Assembly (NCBI GenBank): GCA_903852495.1
Contig: CAINRC010000097.1
Location: 1-38,666, forward strand
Source of the DNA: an uncultured Geobacteraceae bacterium
GTDB lineage: Bacteria; Desulfobacterota; Desulfuromonadia; Geobacterales; Pseudopelobacteraceae
Length of the DNA stretch: 38,666 nucleotides
Direction of reading: 5' to 3'
The translations under genes were made by a program, and so were the position numbers. Under the pieces are notes generated by a model. That model ran no database searches. It saw only the letters and a list, made by a program, of their open reading frames with translations, and was not told the origin of the DNA. This document shows, in pieces, positions 14,167-23,633 of the stretch. Numbering within the stretch: position 1 is the stretch's first letter; each line of letters begins with the position of its first letter.

Positions 14167-16470
14167 TTACTCGCTGGTATAATCACAGCCCTCTTTGGGG
14201 CACTTCAGAAATTCACCTTTCCGTTTGTAGATCTTCTTCACCAGCAGCGGGAAGCCGCACTTTGGACAGGGGCTTTCCACCGGCAGATCCCACAGGGCAA
14301 ATTTGCACTTCGGATAGTGGTTGCAGGAGTAAAACAGCTTGCCGAAGCGGGATTTCTTCTCCGTCAGCTCCCCCTCTTTACATTCCGGACAGACCACGCC
14401 GGTACTTACCGGTTTAATCAGCGGCTGGATATTTTTACAGGCCGGATAGCCGGAACAGGCCAGATATTTACCGAAACGCCCGTCCTTGATCAGCATCGGC
14501 AATCCGCATTTTTCGCATTTTTCATCGGAGAGTACCGGTTCGGCGACCTCAACCCCCTCCTGATCCACGTTGCGGGTATATTTACACCCTTCCTGAAAGC
14601 CGGAGCAGGCGATGAATTTCCCCCGCTTGCCCAGTTTCACAACCAGCGGCTTGCTGCACTCGGGGCACAATTCATCGGTCGCCTCGGTCGTCAGATCCGC
14701 CTTGTTGACCTCCCCCTCTTTCTGTTTCAGCAGCGCAATGAACGGCTCCCAGAACTCTTTCAGAAGCGGCTTCCACTCTTTTTCCCCACGGGAAACCTGA
14801 TCCAGCTCTTCTTCCAGCCCGGCGGTGAAGTTATAATCCACGTACTTCTGGAAATGGGCCGTCAGCAGATCGCTGACCACCATCCCCACATCTTCCGGAA
14901 AGAAACGCTTCTTGTCGAGACGGGCATATTTCCTTTCCACCAGCGTGTTCATGATGGATGCAAAGGTTGACGGACGGCCGATGCCGTACTCCTCAAGCGT
15001 CTTGACCAGAGTCGCCTCGGTGTAGCGGGGCGGCGGCTGGGTGAAATGCTGCTCCGGCAGAACTTCGTGGAGCTTGAGCGCACCCCCTTCCGTCATGGCC
15101 GGCAGCGTCCCCTCTGCTTCCTCGTCCTGATCGTCGAGCCCTTCGATATACAGCTTCATAAAACCGGGGAAACGGATAACCGTACCGGCGACGCGGAGGC
15201 CGGCCCGGCTGGCTCCGGTAAACGGGCCGGCAGCCGGCGGGACCGCCAGCTCTGCGGTAATATCCACTGATGTCTGGTCCAGCAGCGCTTCCGCCATCTG
15301 GCAGGCAACGGTCCGTTTCCAGATCAACTCATACAGCTTGTACAGGTCCGGGGTCAGATGTTTCTTCAGCTCAATCGGCGTCTTGGCGATATAGGTCGGC
15401 CGCACCGCCTCATGGGCTTCCTGGGCATTTTTCGATTTGGTTTTGAAGATGCGCGGCTTGGCCAGGGCGTACTCTGTGCCGTATGCAGCGGAGATGACGT
15501 CGTGGGCATCTTTCAGCGCGAGGGTGGAAAGATTCACACTATCGGTACGCATATAGGTAATCAGACCGACCGTTCCTTCGGCTCCGATATCGATCCCTTC
15601 GTAGAGCTTTTGCGCAGTTGACATGGTTTTTTTGGCCGAAAAACCGAGCTTGCGCGATGCCTCCTGCTGCAGGGTCGAAGTGGTGAATGGCGGTGAAGGA
15701 TTACGCTTTTTCTCTGTTTTGGTGATTTTGGTGACGGTGTAACTGCCCGATTGCAGAGCGGTTTTCAGGGCAGCCGCCACTGGTTCTCCCGGGATGTCGA
15801 ACTTGCCGAGCTTCTTCCCACCCACATCCACAAGGCCGGCCTTGAACTCCTGCCCCGCTGCGACGCCAAGACGGGCGGCAATCGTCCAGTATTCCTGTTC
15901 TTTGAAGGCGAGGATTTCCTTCTCACGCTCGCAGACCAGCCGGAGCGCAACTGATTGAACACGGCCGGCGGAAAGGCCGTAGCGGATTTTTTTCCAGAGA
16001 AACGGCGACAGGTTGAAGCCGACCAGATAGTCCAGGATCGAACGGGCCTGCTGGGCGTTCACCAGATCAAGGGCGATATCACGGGGATTTTTCACCGCAT
16101 GGAGAATCGCCTCTTTGGTGATTTCGTGAAACTCAACCCGCTGGATTTTGATGCCGGGGTTCTTTTTGTCGAGGCCGAGAGCCGCCAGCAGATGCCAGGA
16201 AATCGCTTCCCCTTCACGGTCGGGGTCAGTTGCCAGCAGCAGTCGGTCTGCCCCCTTGAGCGCGGCTTTGATGGCATCGAGATGTTTTTTGCTTTCCGGC
16301 AGCACATGGTACTTCGGCTCGAAACCCTTCTGGATATCCACTGACCCCTGTTTGCTCGGCAGAGCACGAACATGCCCGAACGAGGCGAGCACCTTATAAT
16401 CGGGGCCCAGAAATTTTTCTATGGTCTTCCCCTTGGCGGGGGATTCGACGATGACAAGGTTTTGCGACAT
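14167..16470 (-). CDS. topA: DNA topoisomerase I
   Basis: A 767-residue type IA topoisomerase that relaxes negative supercoils. The TOPRIM domain is N-terminal (NLVIVESPAKGKTI, Glu9; ATDPDREGE near 80-88). The active-site Tyr306 is in LITYMRTDS. The barrel and gate domains follow, then four C-terminal zinc-ribbon units of the CPxC...CSG/C...C type: CPECSKPL, CEKCGLPM, CPECKEGE and CPKCGFPL. The start is ATG with AAGGA about 11 bases upstream. It lies between dprA and trmFO on the same strand. Confidence 0.97.
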   Translation of the reverse strand: MSQNLVIVESPAKGKTIEKFLGPDYKVLASFGHVRALPSKQGSVDIQKGFEPKYHVLPESKKHLDAIKAALKGADRLLLATDPDREGEAISWHLLAALGLDKKNPGIKIQRVEFHEITKEAILHAVKNPRDIALDLVNAQQARSILDYLVGFNLSPFLWKKIRYGLSAGRVQSVALRLVCEREKEILAFKEQEYWTIAARLGVAAGQEFKAGLVDVGGKKLGKFDIPGEPVAAALKTALQSGSYTVTKITKTEKKRNPSPPFTTSTLQQEASRKLGFSAKKTMSTAQKLYEGIDIGAEGTVGLITYMRTDSVNLSTLALKDAHDVISAAYGTEYALAKPRIFKTKSKNAQEAHEAVRPTYIAKTPIELKKHLTPDLYKLYELIWKRTVACQMAEALLDQTSVDITAELAVPPAAGPFTGASRAGLRVAGTVIRFPGFMKLYIEGLDDQDEEAEGTLPAMTEGGALKLHEVLPEQHFTQPPPRYTEATLVKTLEEYGIGRPSTFASIMNTLVERKYARLDKKRFFPEDVGMVVSDLLTAHFQKYVDYNFTAGLEEELDQVSRGEKEWKPLLKEFWEPFIALLKQKEGEVNKADLTTEATDELCPECSKPLVVKLGKRGKFIACSGFQEGCKYTRNVDQEGVEVAEPVLSDEKCEKCGLPMLIKDGRFGKYLACSGYPACKNIQPLIKPVSTGVVCPECKEGELTEKKSRFGKLFYSCNHYPKCKFALWDLPVESPCPKCGFPLLVKKIYKRKGEFLKCPKEGCDYTSE

Positions 16471-16517
16471 GGTTGGGTGGGTATCCTTCTGGTAGATTTA
16501 AAATTATTCCTGAGAGC

Positions 16518-16540
16518 GGTTCACCACGGAGGCACGGAGG
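16518..16540. repeat. Half-site of the CACGGAG repeat between dprA and topA
   Basis: GGTTCACCACGGAGGCACGG matches one end of copy C, with no opposite arm nearby. It could be a remnant. Confidence 0.55.
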
Positions 16541-16551
16541 TTGCGGGTTGC

Positions 16552-17646
16552 CTACCCCGTTGCAGCGTAATGCGTTCCGGGGAGCGGCGTTACCGCCCCC
16601 TTGAGTTCAAGGTGGAGTAACATAGAGGAAACCTCCCCTGCTGTCAATTCAGTTTGGGAAATGATGTCATCTATGTGCAGCGGCGAGCGGACCAGCAGTT
16701 CATAAATGGCCGCCTCTCTGGGTGTCAGGGCAAAAATACGGGGGGACGACTGCAGCAGCGGGGTGTCCACTGCTGCCAGAGCGGCGGCCGGGAGCTCTTC
16801 CAGAATGTCCTCGACGCAGTCAACCAGCTTGGCCCCCTGCTTGATCAGACGGTTGCAGCCGCGACTGGTGGCAAACGAAATATTACCCGGCACGGCATAC
16901 ACATCCCGGCCATGGTCCAGGGCGTACTGAGCGGTGATCAGCGAGCCGCTTTTTTCAGCGGCCTCCACAACCAGCACACCCCGGGAGAGCCCGCTGATGA
17001 TCCGGTTGCGCCGGGGGAAATTCTCTGCCAGCGGCAGGGTACCCAGCGGAAATTCGGACACCAGACACCCCTTTTCCGCCATCTTTTCGAAGAGCGCCCG
17101 GTTTTCCGGGGGATAGACCGTATCAACGCCGCACCCCAATACGCCGATGCTTCTCCCTCCGGCCTGCAGTGCCCCCTTGTGGGCCGCTGTATCGACGCCG
17201 CGCGCCATCCCCGACACAACACACACTCCGTGACCGGCAAGCGCCTCGGCCAGTTTCCCGGTGGTCAGCAGTCCGTAGGATGTCGCCCGGCGTGAGCCGA
17301 CAATGGCAATGGCAAGTTCCCGGGAGCGCAACTCCCCCTTGACGTACAAAAACGGGGGCGGGTCCGGAATTTCGAACAGGGACTTGGGGTAGTCCGCTGA
17401 CAGATAATTCACCAGACGCGCTCCACTCACCTCAAGGCGGCGGCACTCTTCCTCCGCAAAACGGCGCCATGCCCCGCTTTTTATCGCCTCAACCACCGGT
17501 GGGGTCATCCCCCTGACAACGGCAAGTGACCCGGGGGACGCATTCAGGGCAGCTTCAGGGGAATCAAAGTGCTCCAGAAGACGCCGGAAGGCGACATTGC
17601 CGATACCGTGAACCGCTTTGAGGCCGAGCCAATAATAGTTTTCCAT
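16552..17646 (-). CDS. dprA: DNA-processing protein DprA
   Basis: About 364 residues with an N-terminal helix-hairpin-helix/SAM-like region (GIGNVAFRRLLEHF), a Rossmann-like DprA core (AIVGSRRATSYG, VSGMARGVDTAAHKGAL, FPRRNRIISGLS, SGSLITAQYALDHGRDVYAVPG) and a C-terminal winged-helix-like end. DprA loads RecA on incoming single-stranded DNA during transformation; in non-competent bacteria its role is unclear. Two ATG codons are possible: 17650-17652, and 17644-17646 two codons later. I prefer the second because the AGG is about seven bases from it and only one base from the first. A terminator lies upstream. Confidence 0.94.
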   Translation of the reverse strand: MENYYWLGLKAVHGIGNVAFRRLLEHFDSPEAALNASPGSLAVVRGMTPPVVEAIKSGAWRRFAEEECRRLEVSGARLVNYLSADYPKSLFEIPDPPPFLYVKGELRSRELAIAIVGSRRATSYGLLTTGKLAEALAGHGVCVVSGMARGVDTAAHKGALQAGGRSIGVLGCGVDTVYPPENRALFEKMAEKGCLVSEFPLGTLPLAENFPRRNRIISGLSRGVLVVEAAEKSGSLITAQYALDHGRDVYAVPGNISFATSRGCNRLIKQGAKLVDCVEDILEELPAAALAAVDTPLLQSSPRIFALTPREAAIYELLVRSPLHIDDIISQTELTAGEVSSMLLHLELKGAVTPLPGTHYAATG

Positions 17647-17666
17647 TTTCATACCTGCCGGGAGTT

Positions 17667-17691
17667 ATAAAAAAACCGGCACCAGGCCGGT
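17667..17691 (-). terminator. Terminator after the LysM gene
   Basis: Stem ACCGGC/GCCGGT (17675-17680 with 17686-17691), five-base loop and seven T residues on the minus strand, about 25 bases past the LysM stop. Confidence 0.88.
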
Positions 17692-17716
17692 CTTTGGGCG
17701 ATATCTGTACGTGGTG

Positions 17717-18766
17717 TTATTTCGTCAGACTGACGATCCGATCACCTTTATGAATGGCGTCGATACTCTTCACGACCAGTGCGGCAGACGTTTTGTTACC
17801 GGTGGCGAGAATGACCAGGGCACCCAGCAGTTCCTGCGGCAGCTTTTCGATCCGCCCCTCCACATACCGCTGGTCGATGGTCACATCACGGACGATGTAG
17901 AGCATGTTGCCGGCCTCCGCCCCCTGACTGGAGCCAAGATCAATGTACACCACGTCTCCGGCGGCGATGGCACCGGTTCCGCTGAGGCTCTCGATGATGT
18001 ATCCCCTGAGATCGTTCCTGCCGTTTTTCAGCGTCACTTCCCGGCGGCCGTTATCTTTGTAGGGGAGCAAAAAAGCGCCCGGGCTGGCTTCCCTGATTGA
18101 CTTTATAATAATGGCACGGGATGATTTCCGTTCCATATCGGTCAACTGCAGAACCCCGAGCGGGATCATCTTGAAACCCATTTCTTCACTGTTCGCCGGA
18201 TGACTTACCGATGCCTCCTTCAGAAACATGGAAAACTTGTCACCGCCACCGGCATTTTGATCGGTGCCGATATCGGTGTACAGAATATCGTCAATCCCGG
18301 CCACGACCCGGTCATGCTGGATCCCGATCACCCGACCGGCCGGCCTGAACCCTTTTTCCGCCAAAAACCCCTCGGTACCGTACAGTACATAAGTCTTTTC
18401 TACCGCAACATCCCTGGGAGCTTCTGCTGTAGGTGCTGCAACAGCTACGGCTGTAACAGCAACACCCTTTTGTTCCGGAAGCGCCGGGGCTGTCTCTTTG
18501 GGGGTTGTCTCTTTGGGGGCAAGCTCCAGGCGATCGGGGAACACACGCAGTTTCTGTTCGGGATAGATAAAATGCGGATTGGTAACCTGGCCGTTTTTTG
18601 ACCACAATTCAGGCCAGTACTCCGGGTCTTTGATAAAACGCTCGGAGAGTCCCCAGAGCGTGTCACCCTGTTTTATGACATAGACGGCGGGCTCACCCTG
18701 ATCGACAGCATGGGCAAACGCCGGCAGAAGCAATAAAGTCACCAGCACCAGCAATTTCATTTTCAT
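17717..18766 (-). CDS. Exported LysM-domain protein
   Basis: About 349 residues. A signal peptide ends near AFAHA, followed at once by a LysM domain (YVIKQGDTLWGLSERFIKDPEYWPELW...YPEQKLRVFP), which binds peptidoglycan. The rest is a linker rich in Ala, Pro, Thr and a beta-rich region with repeats of G-D-x-V/hydrophobic that I cannot name. I chose ATG 18764-18766, which has AGAGG eight bases upstream, over a GTG three codons earlier. It follows the CpoB-like gene by a few dozen bases, so both likely act in the cell envelope. Confidence 0.85.
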   Translation of the reverse strand: MKMKLLVLVTLLLLPAFAHAVDQGEPAVYVIKQGDTLWGLSERFIKDPEYWPELWSKNGQVTNPHFIYPEQKLRVFPDRLELAPKETTPKETAPALPEQKGVAVTAVAVAAPTAEAPRDVAVEKTYVLYGTEGFLAEKGFRPAGRVIGIQHDRVVAGIDDILYTDIGTDQNAGGGDKFSMFLKEASVSHPANSEEMGFKMIPLGVLQLTDMERKSSRAIIIKSIREASPGAFLLPYKDNGRREVTLKNGRNDLRGYIIESLSGTGAIAAGDVVYIDLGSSQGAEAGNMLYIVRDVTIDQRYVEGRIEKLPQELLGALVILATGNKTSAALVVKSIDAIHKGDRIVSLTK

Positions 18767-18809
18767 CTGAGACACCTCTTTTCCTGTGGTGCAGGGGAAC
18801 CGGCACGGT

Positions 18810-19538
18810 TCATCGCACGTCCAGATGTTGACGTGCTTTTACCGCAGCAGGGCTGCTCGGATACGATGTGATAATCTTCTCAAAAGCACTCTGCGCCTTT
18901 TCCGTTTCCTTCAGGGCCGTCAGTGTAGAGCCGAGTCTCAGGAGCGCATCCGGGGCTTTGGCACTTGTGGGGTAACCGTCGACTACTTTCAGAAATGCTT
19001 CTTTTGCCTTGGTGAAATCAGACAGGCTGTAATGGCACTCGCCTATCCAGTACAGTGCGTTTGCCGTATGCTCGCTCCCCGGATTATCCTTCAGGAACGC
19101 TTCAAACGAGGCGATTGCCGCAGAAAAATTGTTGGCACTGTACAGACCAAAGGACTTGAGATACTCCGCCGGGGGACCGGCCTCCCCCGCCGCACCGGTC
19201 GGCGACGGCTGGTTGACAATCTCAACTTTCGGAGTCAACGACTGCTGGACAAGAGCCGCCACCCTGACCTTAAGTTCATCGCGGGAGGAGCGCAGCTCAC
19301 GACTTTCATCCTTCAGCTGCCGTATGTCACCGAGAACCGGCTGCAGCCGTTCTTCCTGAACCTGCAGTGCAGCGGCAAGTTCATTGTGACGCTGCTCCGT
19401 TTTTTTCGTCAGCTGGATCAGCAGTTCGATTTTTGCTTCCGACTCGGCCTGCCGCTTGAGCATCAGGTCGTTGCCGGCGCAGCCGGACAGCAGAAGAGTT
19501 GATAATAGATATGGTATGAAGCGGCTGCTCGATGGCAT
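18810..19538 (-). CDS. CpoB/YbgF-like TPR lipoprotein
   Basis: A 242-residue protein with a lipobox LLSGC (Cys20), so it should be lipid-anchored. A coiled coil follows (about 27-100, many Glu/Gln/Leu heptads), then a Pro/Gly linker, then TPR repeats in the last 120 residues (YLKSFGLYSANNFSAAIASF, ALYWIGECHYSLSDFTKAKEAF, ALLRLGSTLTALKETEKAQSAF). This is the layout of CpoB/YbgF of the Tol-Pal system. CpoB is periplasmic and not lipidated in E. coli, so the lipobox is a difference. No tol or pal gene is adjacent. The start has GGGGG upstream and a promoter at 19567-19596. Confidence 0.82.
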   Translation of the reverse strand: MPSSSRFIPYLLSTLLLSGCAGNDLMLKRQAESEAKIELLIQLTKKTEQRHNELAAALQVQEERLQPVLGDIRQLKDESRELRSSRDELKVRVAALVQQSLTPKVEIVNQPSPTGAAGEAGPPAEYLKSFGLYSANNFSAAIASFEAFLKDNPGSEHTANALYWIGECHYSLSDFTKAKEAFLKVVDGYPTSAKAPDALLRLGSTLTALKETEKAQSAFEKIITSYPSSPAAVKARQHLDVR

Positions 19539-19566
19539 AATACCCCCATTTAACGCAAGTTTTTCA

Positions 19567-19596
19567 TAATTAAAGCGATATAGTTCTCTTTGTCAA
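19567..19596 (-). promoter_or_regulatory. Promoter for the CpoB-like/LysM pair
   Basis: On the minus strand TTGACA (19591-19596) and TAATTA (19567-19572) are 18 bp apart. It faces away from the U32 gene, so this gap holds divergent promoters; none is clear on the plus strand. Confidence 0.6.
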
Positions 19597-19700
19597 GTGA
19601 ATAGGCTGCCTTTTCAGTTTTATTGGCAGGGTGATTATGATAGCATTCCTTCCCCGCGAATACGCGAATCGCCCGACACTAATTTTTATTGGATCTCCCC

Positions 19701-20936
19701 ATGCATAAACCGGAATTGCTGGCACCGGCCGGCAACATGGAAAAGCTTAAAATTGCGGTTCATTACGGCGCCGATGCCGTCTATCTTGGCGGTCAGGCCT
19801 TTGGTCTGCGCAATATGGCCGACAACTTCTCCGTGGCGGAGATGGGCGCGGCGCTGGACTTCTGTCACAGCAAGGGCGTGAAAGCCTACCTGACCATCAA
19901 CAGCTACCCGCGCAACGAAGCGCTTGTCGAACTGGAGCAGTATCTGGCGCAGGTCGCCCCGCTTCCGTTCGATGCCTATATTGTCGCCGATCCGGGAGTA
20001 ATTGATGCGGTACGCCAGGTCTCCCCGGAACGGGAGCTGCACCTGTCGACCCAGGCCAACACCATAAACTGGCGCTCGGCCCGGTTCTGGCAGCAGCAGG
20101 GTGTCCGCCGGATCAATCTGGCCCGGGAAATGACCCTCAACAATATCACCGAAACGGTGAAAGCCGTTCCGGGTATGGAGTTTGAGGCCTTCATGCATGG
20201 CGCACTCTGTATCTCCTATTCCGGCCGCTGCCTCATCTCCAGCATGCTGACCGGACGTGATGCCAATCAGGGTGAATGCACCCACCCCTGCCGCTGGAGC
20301 TACCACCTGGTGGAAGAATCACGACCGGGGGAGTATTTTCCGGTTGTGGAGGATGAAAACGGCACCTTTATCTTCAACTCCCGCGACCTCTGCCTGCTGG
20401 AGCACATTCCTGCCCTGATCGGGAGCGGACTGCATGCACTGAAGATCGAAGGGCGCATGAAGGGGATCAACTACGTCGCGTCGGTGCTGCGGGTCTACCG
20501 CCGGGCCATTGACGAATACCTTGACAACCCGGCCGCCTGGGTCTGCCGCCCCGAATGGCTGGAAGAGTTGGCCAAACTGAGCCACCGTGGCTACACCACC
20601 GGCTTCCTGTTCGGCCAGCCGCTTGACGTCGGGCAGGAGTACCAATCTGCCTACATCCGCAGTCACGATTTTGTCGGCGTCGTTGATGAAGTGCAAGGTG
20701 ACGGCACCCTCATCATCAGCGTGCGCAACCGGATCAAAACCGGCGACGTTATCGAATTTATCGGCCCCGGAATGCGGAGCGACACCCTGACTCTGGGGCT
20801 TTTCTCCTCCCTTCCGGAGCGGGGACAACCGGTACCGGCAGAAATTGCCCAGCCCAACTCCCGCATACTCCTGTCAGTGCCGTTTGACGTCGAGGCGGGA
20901 GACCTTCTCCGCCGTGAAAAAACAACATCCCCATGA
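19701..20936 (+). CDS. U32 peptidase-family protein, probable tRNA hydroxylation (TrhP-like)
   Basis: About 411 residues. It begins with the typical PELLAPAGNMEKLKIA and YGADAVYLGG, then HLSTQANTINWRSARFW and LAREMTLNNI, and has the cysteine cluster CISYSGRCLISS and CTHPCRWSY that probably holds an iron-sulfur cluster. Proteins of this family (TrhP/YegQ, RlhA) are needed for RNA hydroxylation, with TrhP acting on uridine-34 of tRNA; size and motifs fit TrhP best. An earlier in-frame TTG (19689) is less likely than ATG 19701; the ribosome binding site is weak for both. dnaB follows 33 bases later. Confidence 0.85.
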   Translation: MHKPELLAPAGNMEKLKIAVHYGADAVYLGGQAFGLRNMADNFSVAEMGAALDFCHSKGVKAYLTINSYPRNEALVELEQYLAQVAPLPFDAYIVADPGVIDAVRQVSPERELHLSTQANTINWRSARFWQQQGVRRINLAREMTLNNITETVKAVPGMEFEAFMHGALCISYSGRCLISSMLTGRDANQGECTHPCRWSYHLVEESRPGEYFPVVEDENGTFIFNSRDLCLLEHIPALIGSGLHALKIEGRMKGINYVASVLRVYRRAIDEYLDNPAAWVCRPEWLEELAKLSHRGYTTGFLFGQPLDVGQEYQSAYIRSHDFVGVVDEVQGDGTLIISVRNRIKTGDVIEFIGPGMRSDTLTLGLFSSLPERGQPVPAEIAQPNSRILLSVPFDVEAGDLLRREKTTSP

Positions 20937-20969
20937 ACAACGAGAACCTGAAGGCCAAGGAATATTTCC

Positions 20970-22331
20970 ATGATTGACCCAAAACTCCCCCCCCAGAACC
21001 TTGACGCTGAAATGTCGATCCTCGGCGGAATCCTGATCGACAACGACGCCGTCAACCGGGTGCTTGAACACATCGTAGCGGAAGATTTATACCGGGAGGC
21101 GCATCGCAAGATATTCCTGGCGATGATGCAGCTGTCCGACAAGCGTGAGCCGTGCGACCTGGTGACGTTGACGGAAATCCTGCGCAAAAGGGGGGAGTTG
21201 GATGAAATCGGCGGCGCGGCCTATCTGCTCATGCTGGTTGACTATGTGCCGACAGCGGCTAACATCTCCTATTACTGCAGAATCGTTAAGGAAAAATCGG
21301 TCAACCGCCGACTGATCACCATCGCCACCGGAATTGTCACCCGCAGTTATGAAGATCAGACGGATGTCAACGAACTGCTGGACATGGCCCAGAAAGATCT
21401 GTTTGAGATCGGCGAAAACAAACTGCGCCCCCAGTATGTGCCGATCCAGCCGCTCATCAAAGAGGCCTTCAAAACCCTCAAGTCGCTCAACGATCGTAAA
21501 GAACACATCACCGGCGTGCCGACCGGGTACATCGAACTGGACCAGATGACCGCCGGTTTCCAGCCGGGCAACCTGGTCATCATCGCCGCACGTCCTTCCA
21601 TGGGCAAGACAACCCTGGCACTCAACATCGCCCAGCACGCCAGTGCCGAAAGTAAAAAGAAAACCGCATCGGTTATTTTCTCACTGGAGATGGGTAAAGA
21701 GGATCTGGTCATGCGTTTCCTCGCTTCCATCGCCCGTGTTGACTTCGGCCGGATGCGCACCGGCCACTTCCAGGACAGCGACTGGCCCCGCCTGACCAGA
21801 GCAGCCGGAATTCTCCATGATGCCAAAATTTTTATCGACGACACCCCCGCCATCAGCGTCCTGGAACTCCGCTCCAAGGCCCGCCGCCTGAAGAGTGAGC
21901 ATGATATCGGTCTGATAATTGTCGACTATCTCCAGCTGATGAAATCGGGGACCCGCGTCGAATCACGCCAGCAGGAAATTTCAGAAATTTCCCAGGCCCT
22001 GAAGGCTTTAGCCAAAGAACTGGGCGTGCCGGTTGTCGCCCTGTCCCAGCTCAACCGCGAACTGGAAAAACGCGCCGATAAGCGTCCGATGATGAGCGAC
22101 CTGCGTGAATCCGGCGCCATCGAGCAGGACGCCGACGTGATCATGTTCGTGTACCGCGAGGCGGTCTACTGCGAACAGTGCCGCAAACGGGACGGTTCCT
22201 GCACCCAGGGGCACGACCGCAATGCCGAACTGATCATCGGCAAGCAGCGTAACGGTGCCATCGGCACAGTCAGCCTCGCCTTTTTCGGTGAGCATACCCG
22301 CTTTGAAAACCTGAGTGACCGGAACGACTGA
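20970..22331 (+). CDS. dnaB: Replicative DNA helicase DnaB
   Basis: A 453-residue protein with the N-terminal DnaB domain (PQNLDAEMSILGGILID) that binds primase, and the RecA-like helicase core: Walker A ARPSMGKT (207-214), IIVDYLQLM as Walker B, QEISEISQALKALAKEL, LSQLNRELE and SDLRESGAIEQDAD. A small cysteine-rich insertion (CEQCRKRDGSCTQGH) sits near the C-terminus. No intein is present. It unwinds DNA at the replication fork. The start has AAGGAA upstream. Confidence 0.97.
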   Translation: MIDPKLPPQNLDAEMSILGGILIDNDAVNRVLEHIVAEDLYREAHRKIFLAMMQLSDKREPCDLVTLTEILRKRGELDEIGGAAYLLMLVDYVPTAANISYYCRIVKEKSVNRRLITIATGIVTRSYEDQTDVNELLDMAQKDLFEIGENKLRPQYVPIQPLIKEAFKTLKSLNDRKEHITGVPTGYIELDQMTAGFQPGNLVIIAARPSMGKTTLALNIAQHASAESKKKTASVIFSLEMGKEDLVMRFLASIARVDFGRMRTGHFQDSDWPRLTRAAGILHDAKIFIDDTPAISVLELRSKARRLKSEHDIGLIIVDYLQLMKSGTRVESRQQEISEISQALKALAKELGVPVVALSQLNRELEKRADKRPMMSDLRESGAIEQDADVIMFVYREAVYCEQCRKRDGSCTQGHDRNAELIIGKQRNGAIGTVSLAFFGEHTRFENLSDRND

Positions 22332-22392
22332 TCCCGGCTCGCAGACAAGGTGACATCAGAGACGTAGAAATCACAAAATTACCGTTGTGGTT

Positions 22393-22479
22393 GGGGCGAT
22401 CCCAGCGGGTCGCCCTGCCGGTATATGCGTTACTGCGGACTACGGCACCGGGGGCGAGCCAACGGCGTCGCCCCTCCGG
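22393..22479. repeat. Two GGGGCGA...TCGCCCC hairpin repeats
   Basis: One hairpin is at 22393-22416 (GGGGCGA, ten-base loop, TCGCCCT). A second is at 22450-22475 (GGGGGCGA ... TCGCCCCT). They are related in sequence and resemble palindromic intergenic repeats found in several bacterial groups. The gap between dnaB and pilT otherwise holds only the pilT ribosome binding site. Confidence 0.7.
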
Positions 22480-22555
22480 GGTAAATCAGAATTTTCAACA
22501 TCCATAAAATCGGAACTGTCGGCAGGGTAATCTTGATTGCAGAGGGAGGCACGGC

Positions 22556-23617
22556 ATGGCACGTATAGATGCACTGTTTACCATGATGAAAGAGCAGGGA
22601 GCGTCTGATCTCCACCTTTCCTCCGGCAATCCGCCTATCTTCCGCCAGCATGGGGAGATGGTGCGCCTCAATTTCAAAGCGCTCGGGCATGACGAACTGA
22701 AAATGATCCTGTTCGAGATACTTAGTGATAAACAGAAGGCGCATTTTGAAGAAACCAGGGATCTGGATTTTGCCTACGAAGTCCCGGGACTGGCCCGTTT
22801 CCGCTGCAACTTCATGATGCAGTATCGCGGGATTGCCGCCGTATTCCGGATTATCCCCTCCAAAATACTTTCGGCCGACGACCTGGGACTGCCGGAGGGG
22901 GTGCGCCGCATGATCAATTTCAAAAAGGGGCTGGTGCTGGTGACCGGCCCGACCGGGTCAGGCAAATCTACCACACTGGCCGCCATGATCGACTTGATTA
23001 ACTCCACCCGCAAGGATCACATTCTGACATTCGAAGATCCGCTGGAGTTTATCCATGAAAACAAGATGTCACTCATGCACCAGCGCCAGATCGGCGAACA
23101 CACGGAGAGCTTCGCTACGGCTCTGCGGGCTGCGCTTCGGGAAGACCCGGACGTCATACTGGTAGGCGAAATGCGTGACCTGACAACCATCCAGCTCGCC
23201 ATGAGCGCCGCCGAAACCGGACATCTGGTCTTCGGCACCCTGCACACCAGCACCGCCGCCAAGACTGTTGACCGTATTATCGACGTTTTCCCTTCCGACC
23301 AGCAGGATCAGGTCCGCGCAATGCTGTCCGAATCCCTGAAGGGGGTTGTCTGCCAACAGCTCCTGAAAACGGCCGACGGCAAAGGGCGGGTGGCGGCATT
23401 TGAAATCATGCTCGGTACTGCGGCAATCGGCAACCTCATCCGTGAGGGAAAAACCTTCCAGATCCCGTCCATAATTCAGACCGCCAAAAAGGACGGCATG
23501 CAGCTGTTGGATCAGCACCTGATCGACCTGTTGAAAGCAAAAATGGTTAACCCGGAAGAAGCATACCGCTGTGCCGTGGACAAGAAGCAGTTTGAACAGT
23601 ACCTGACGCCCGCGTGA
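22556..23617 (+). CDS. pilT: Type IV pilus retraction ATPase PilT
   Basis: A 353-residue secretion-type ATPase. The N-terminal PAS-like domain (ASDLHLSSGNPPIFRQHGEM) precedes Walker A GPTGSGKST (131-139), the Asp box TFEDPLEF, Walker B DPDVILVGEMRD and the His box GTLHTSTA. The C-terminal AIGNLIREGKTFQIPSIIQT matches the AIRNLIRE region of PilT. It should power retraction of type IV pili from the inner membrane. Geobacter-type bacteria carry several pilT copies; other pil genes are not in the window. The start has GGGAGG upstream. Confidence 0.92.
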   Translation: MARIDALFTMMKEQGASDLHLSSGNPPIFRQHGEMVRLNFKALGHDELKMILFEILSDKQKAHFEETRDLDFAYEVPGLARFRCNFMMQYRGIAAVFRIIPSKILSADDLGLPEGVRRMINFKKGLVLVTGPTGSGKSTTLAAMIDLINSTRKDHILTFEDPLEFIHENKMSLMHQRQIGEHTESFATALRAALREDPDVILVGEMRDLTTIQLAMSAAETGHLVFGTLHTSTAAKTVDRIIDVFPSDQQDQVRAMLSESLKGVVCQQLLKTADGKGRVAAFEIMLGTAAIGNLIREGKTFQIPSIIQTAKKDGMQLLDQHLIDLLKAKMVNPEEAYRCAVDKKQFEQYLTPA

Positions 23618-23633
23618 GTAAGGGAGAAACCAC

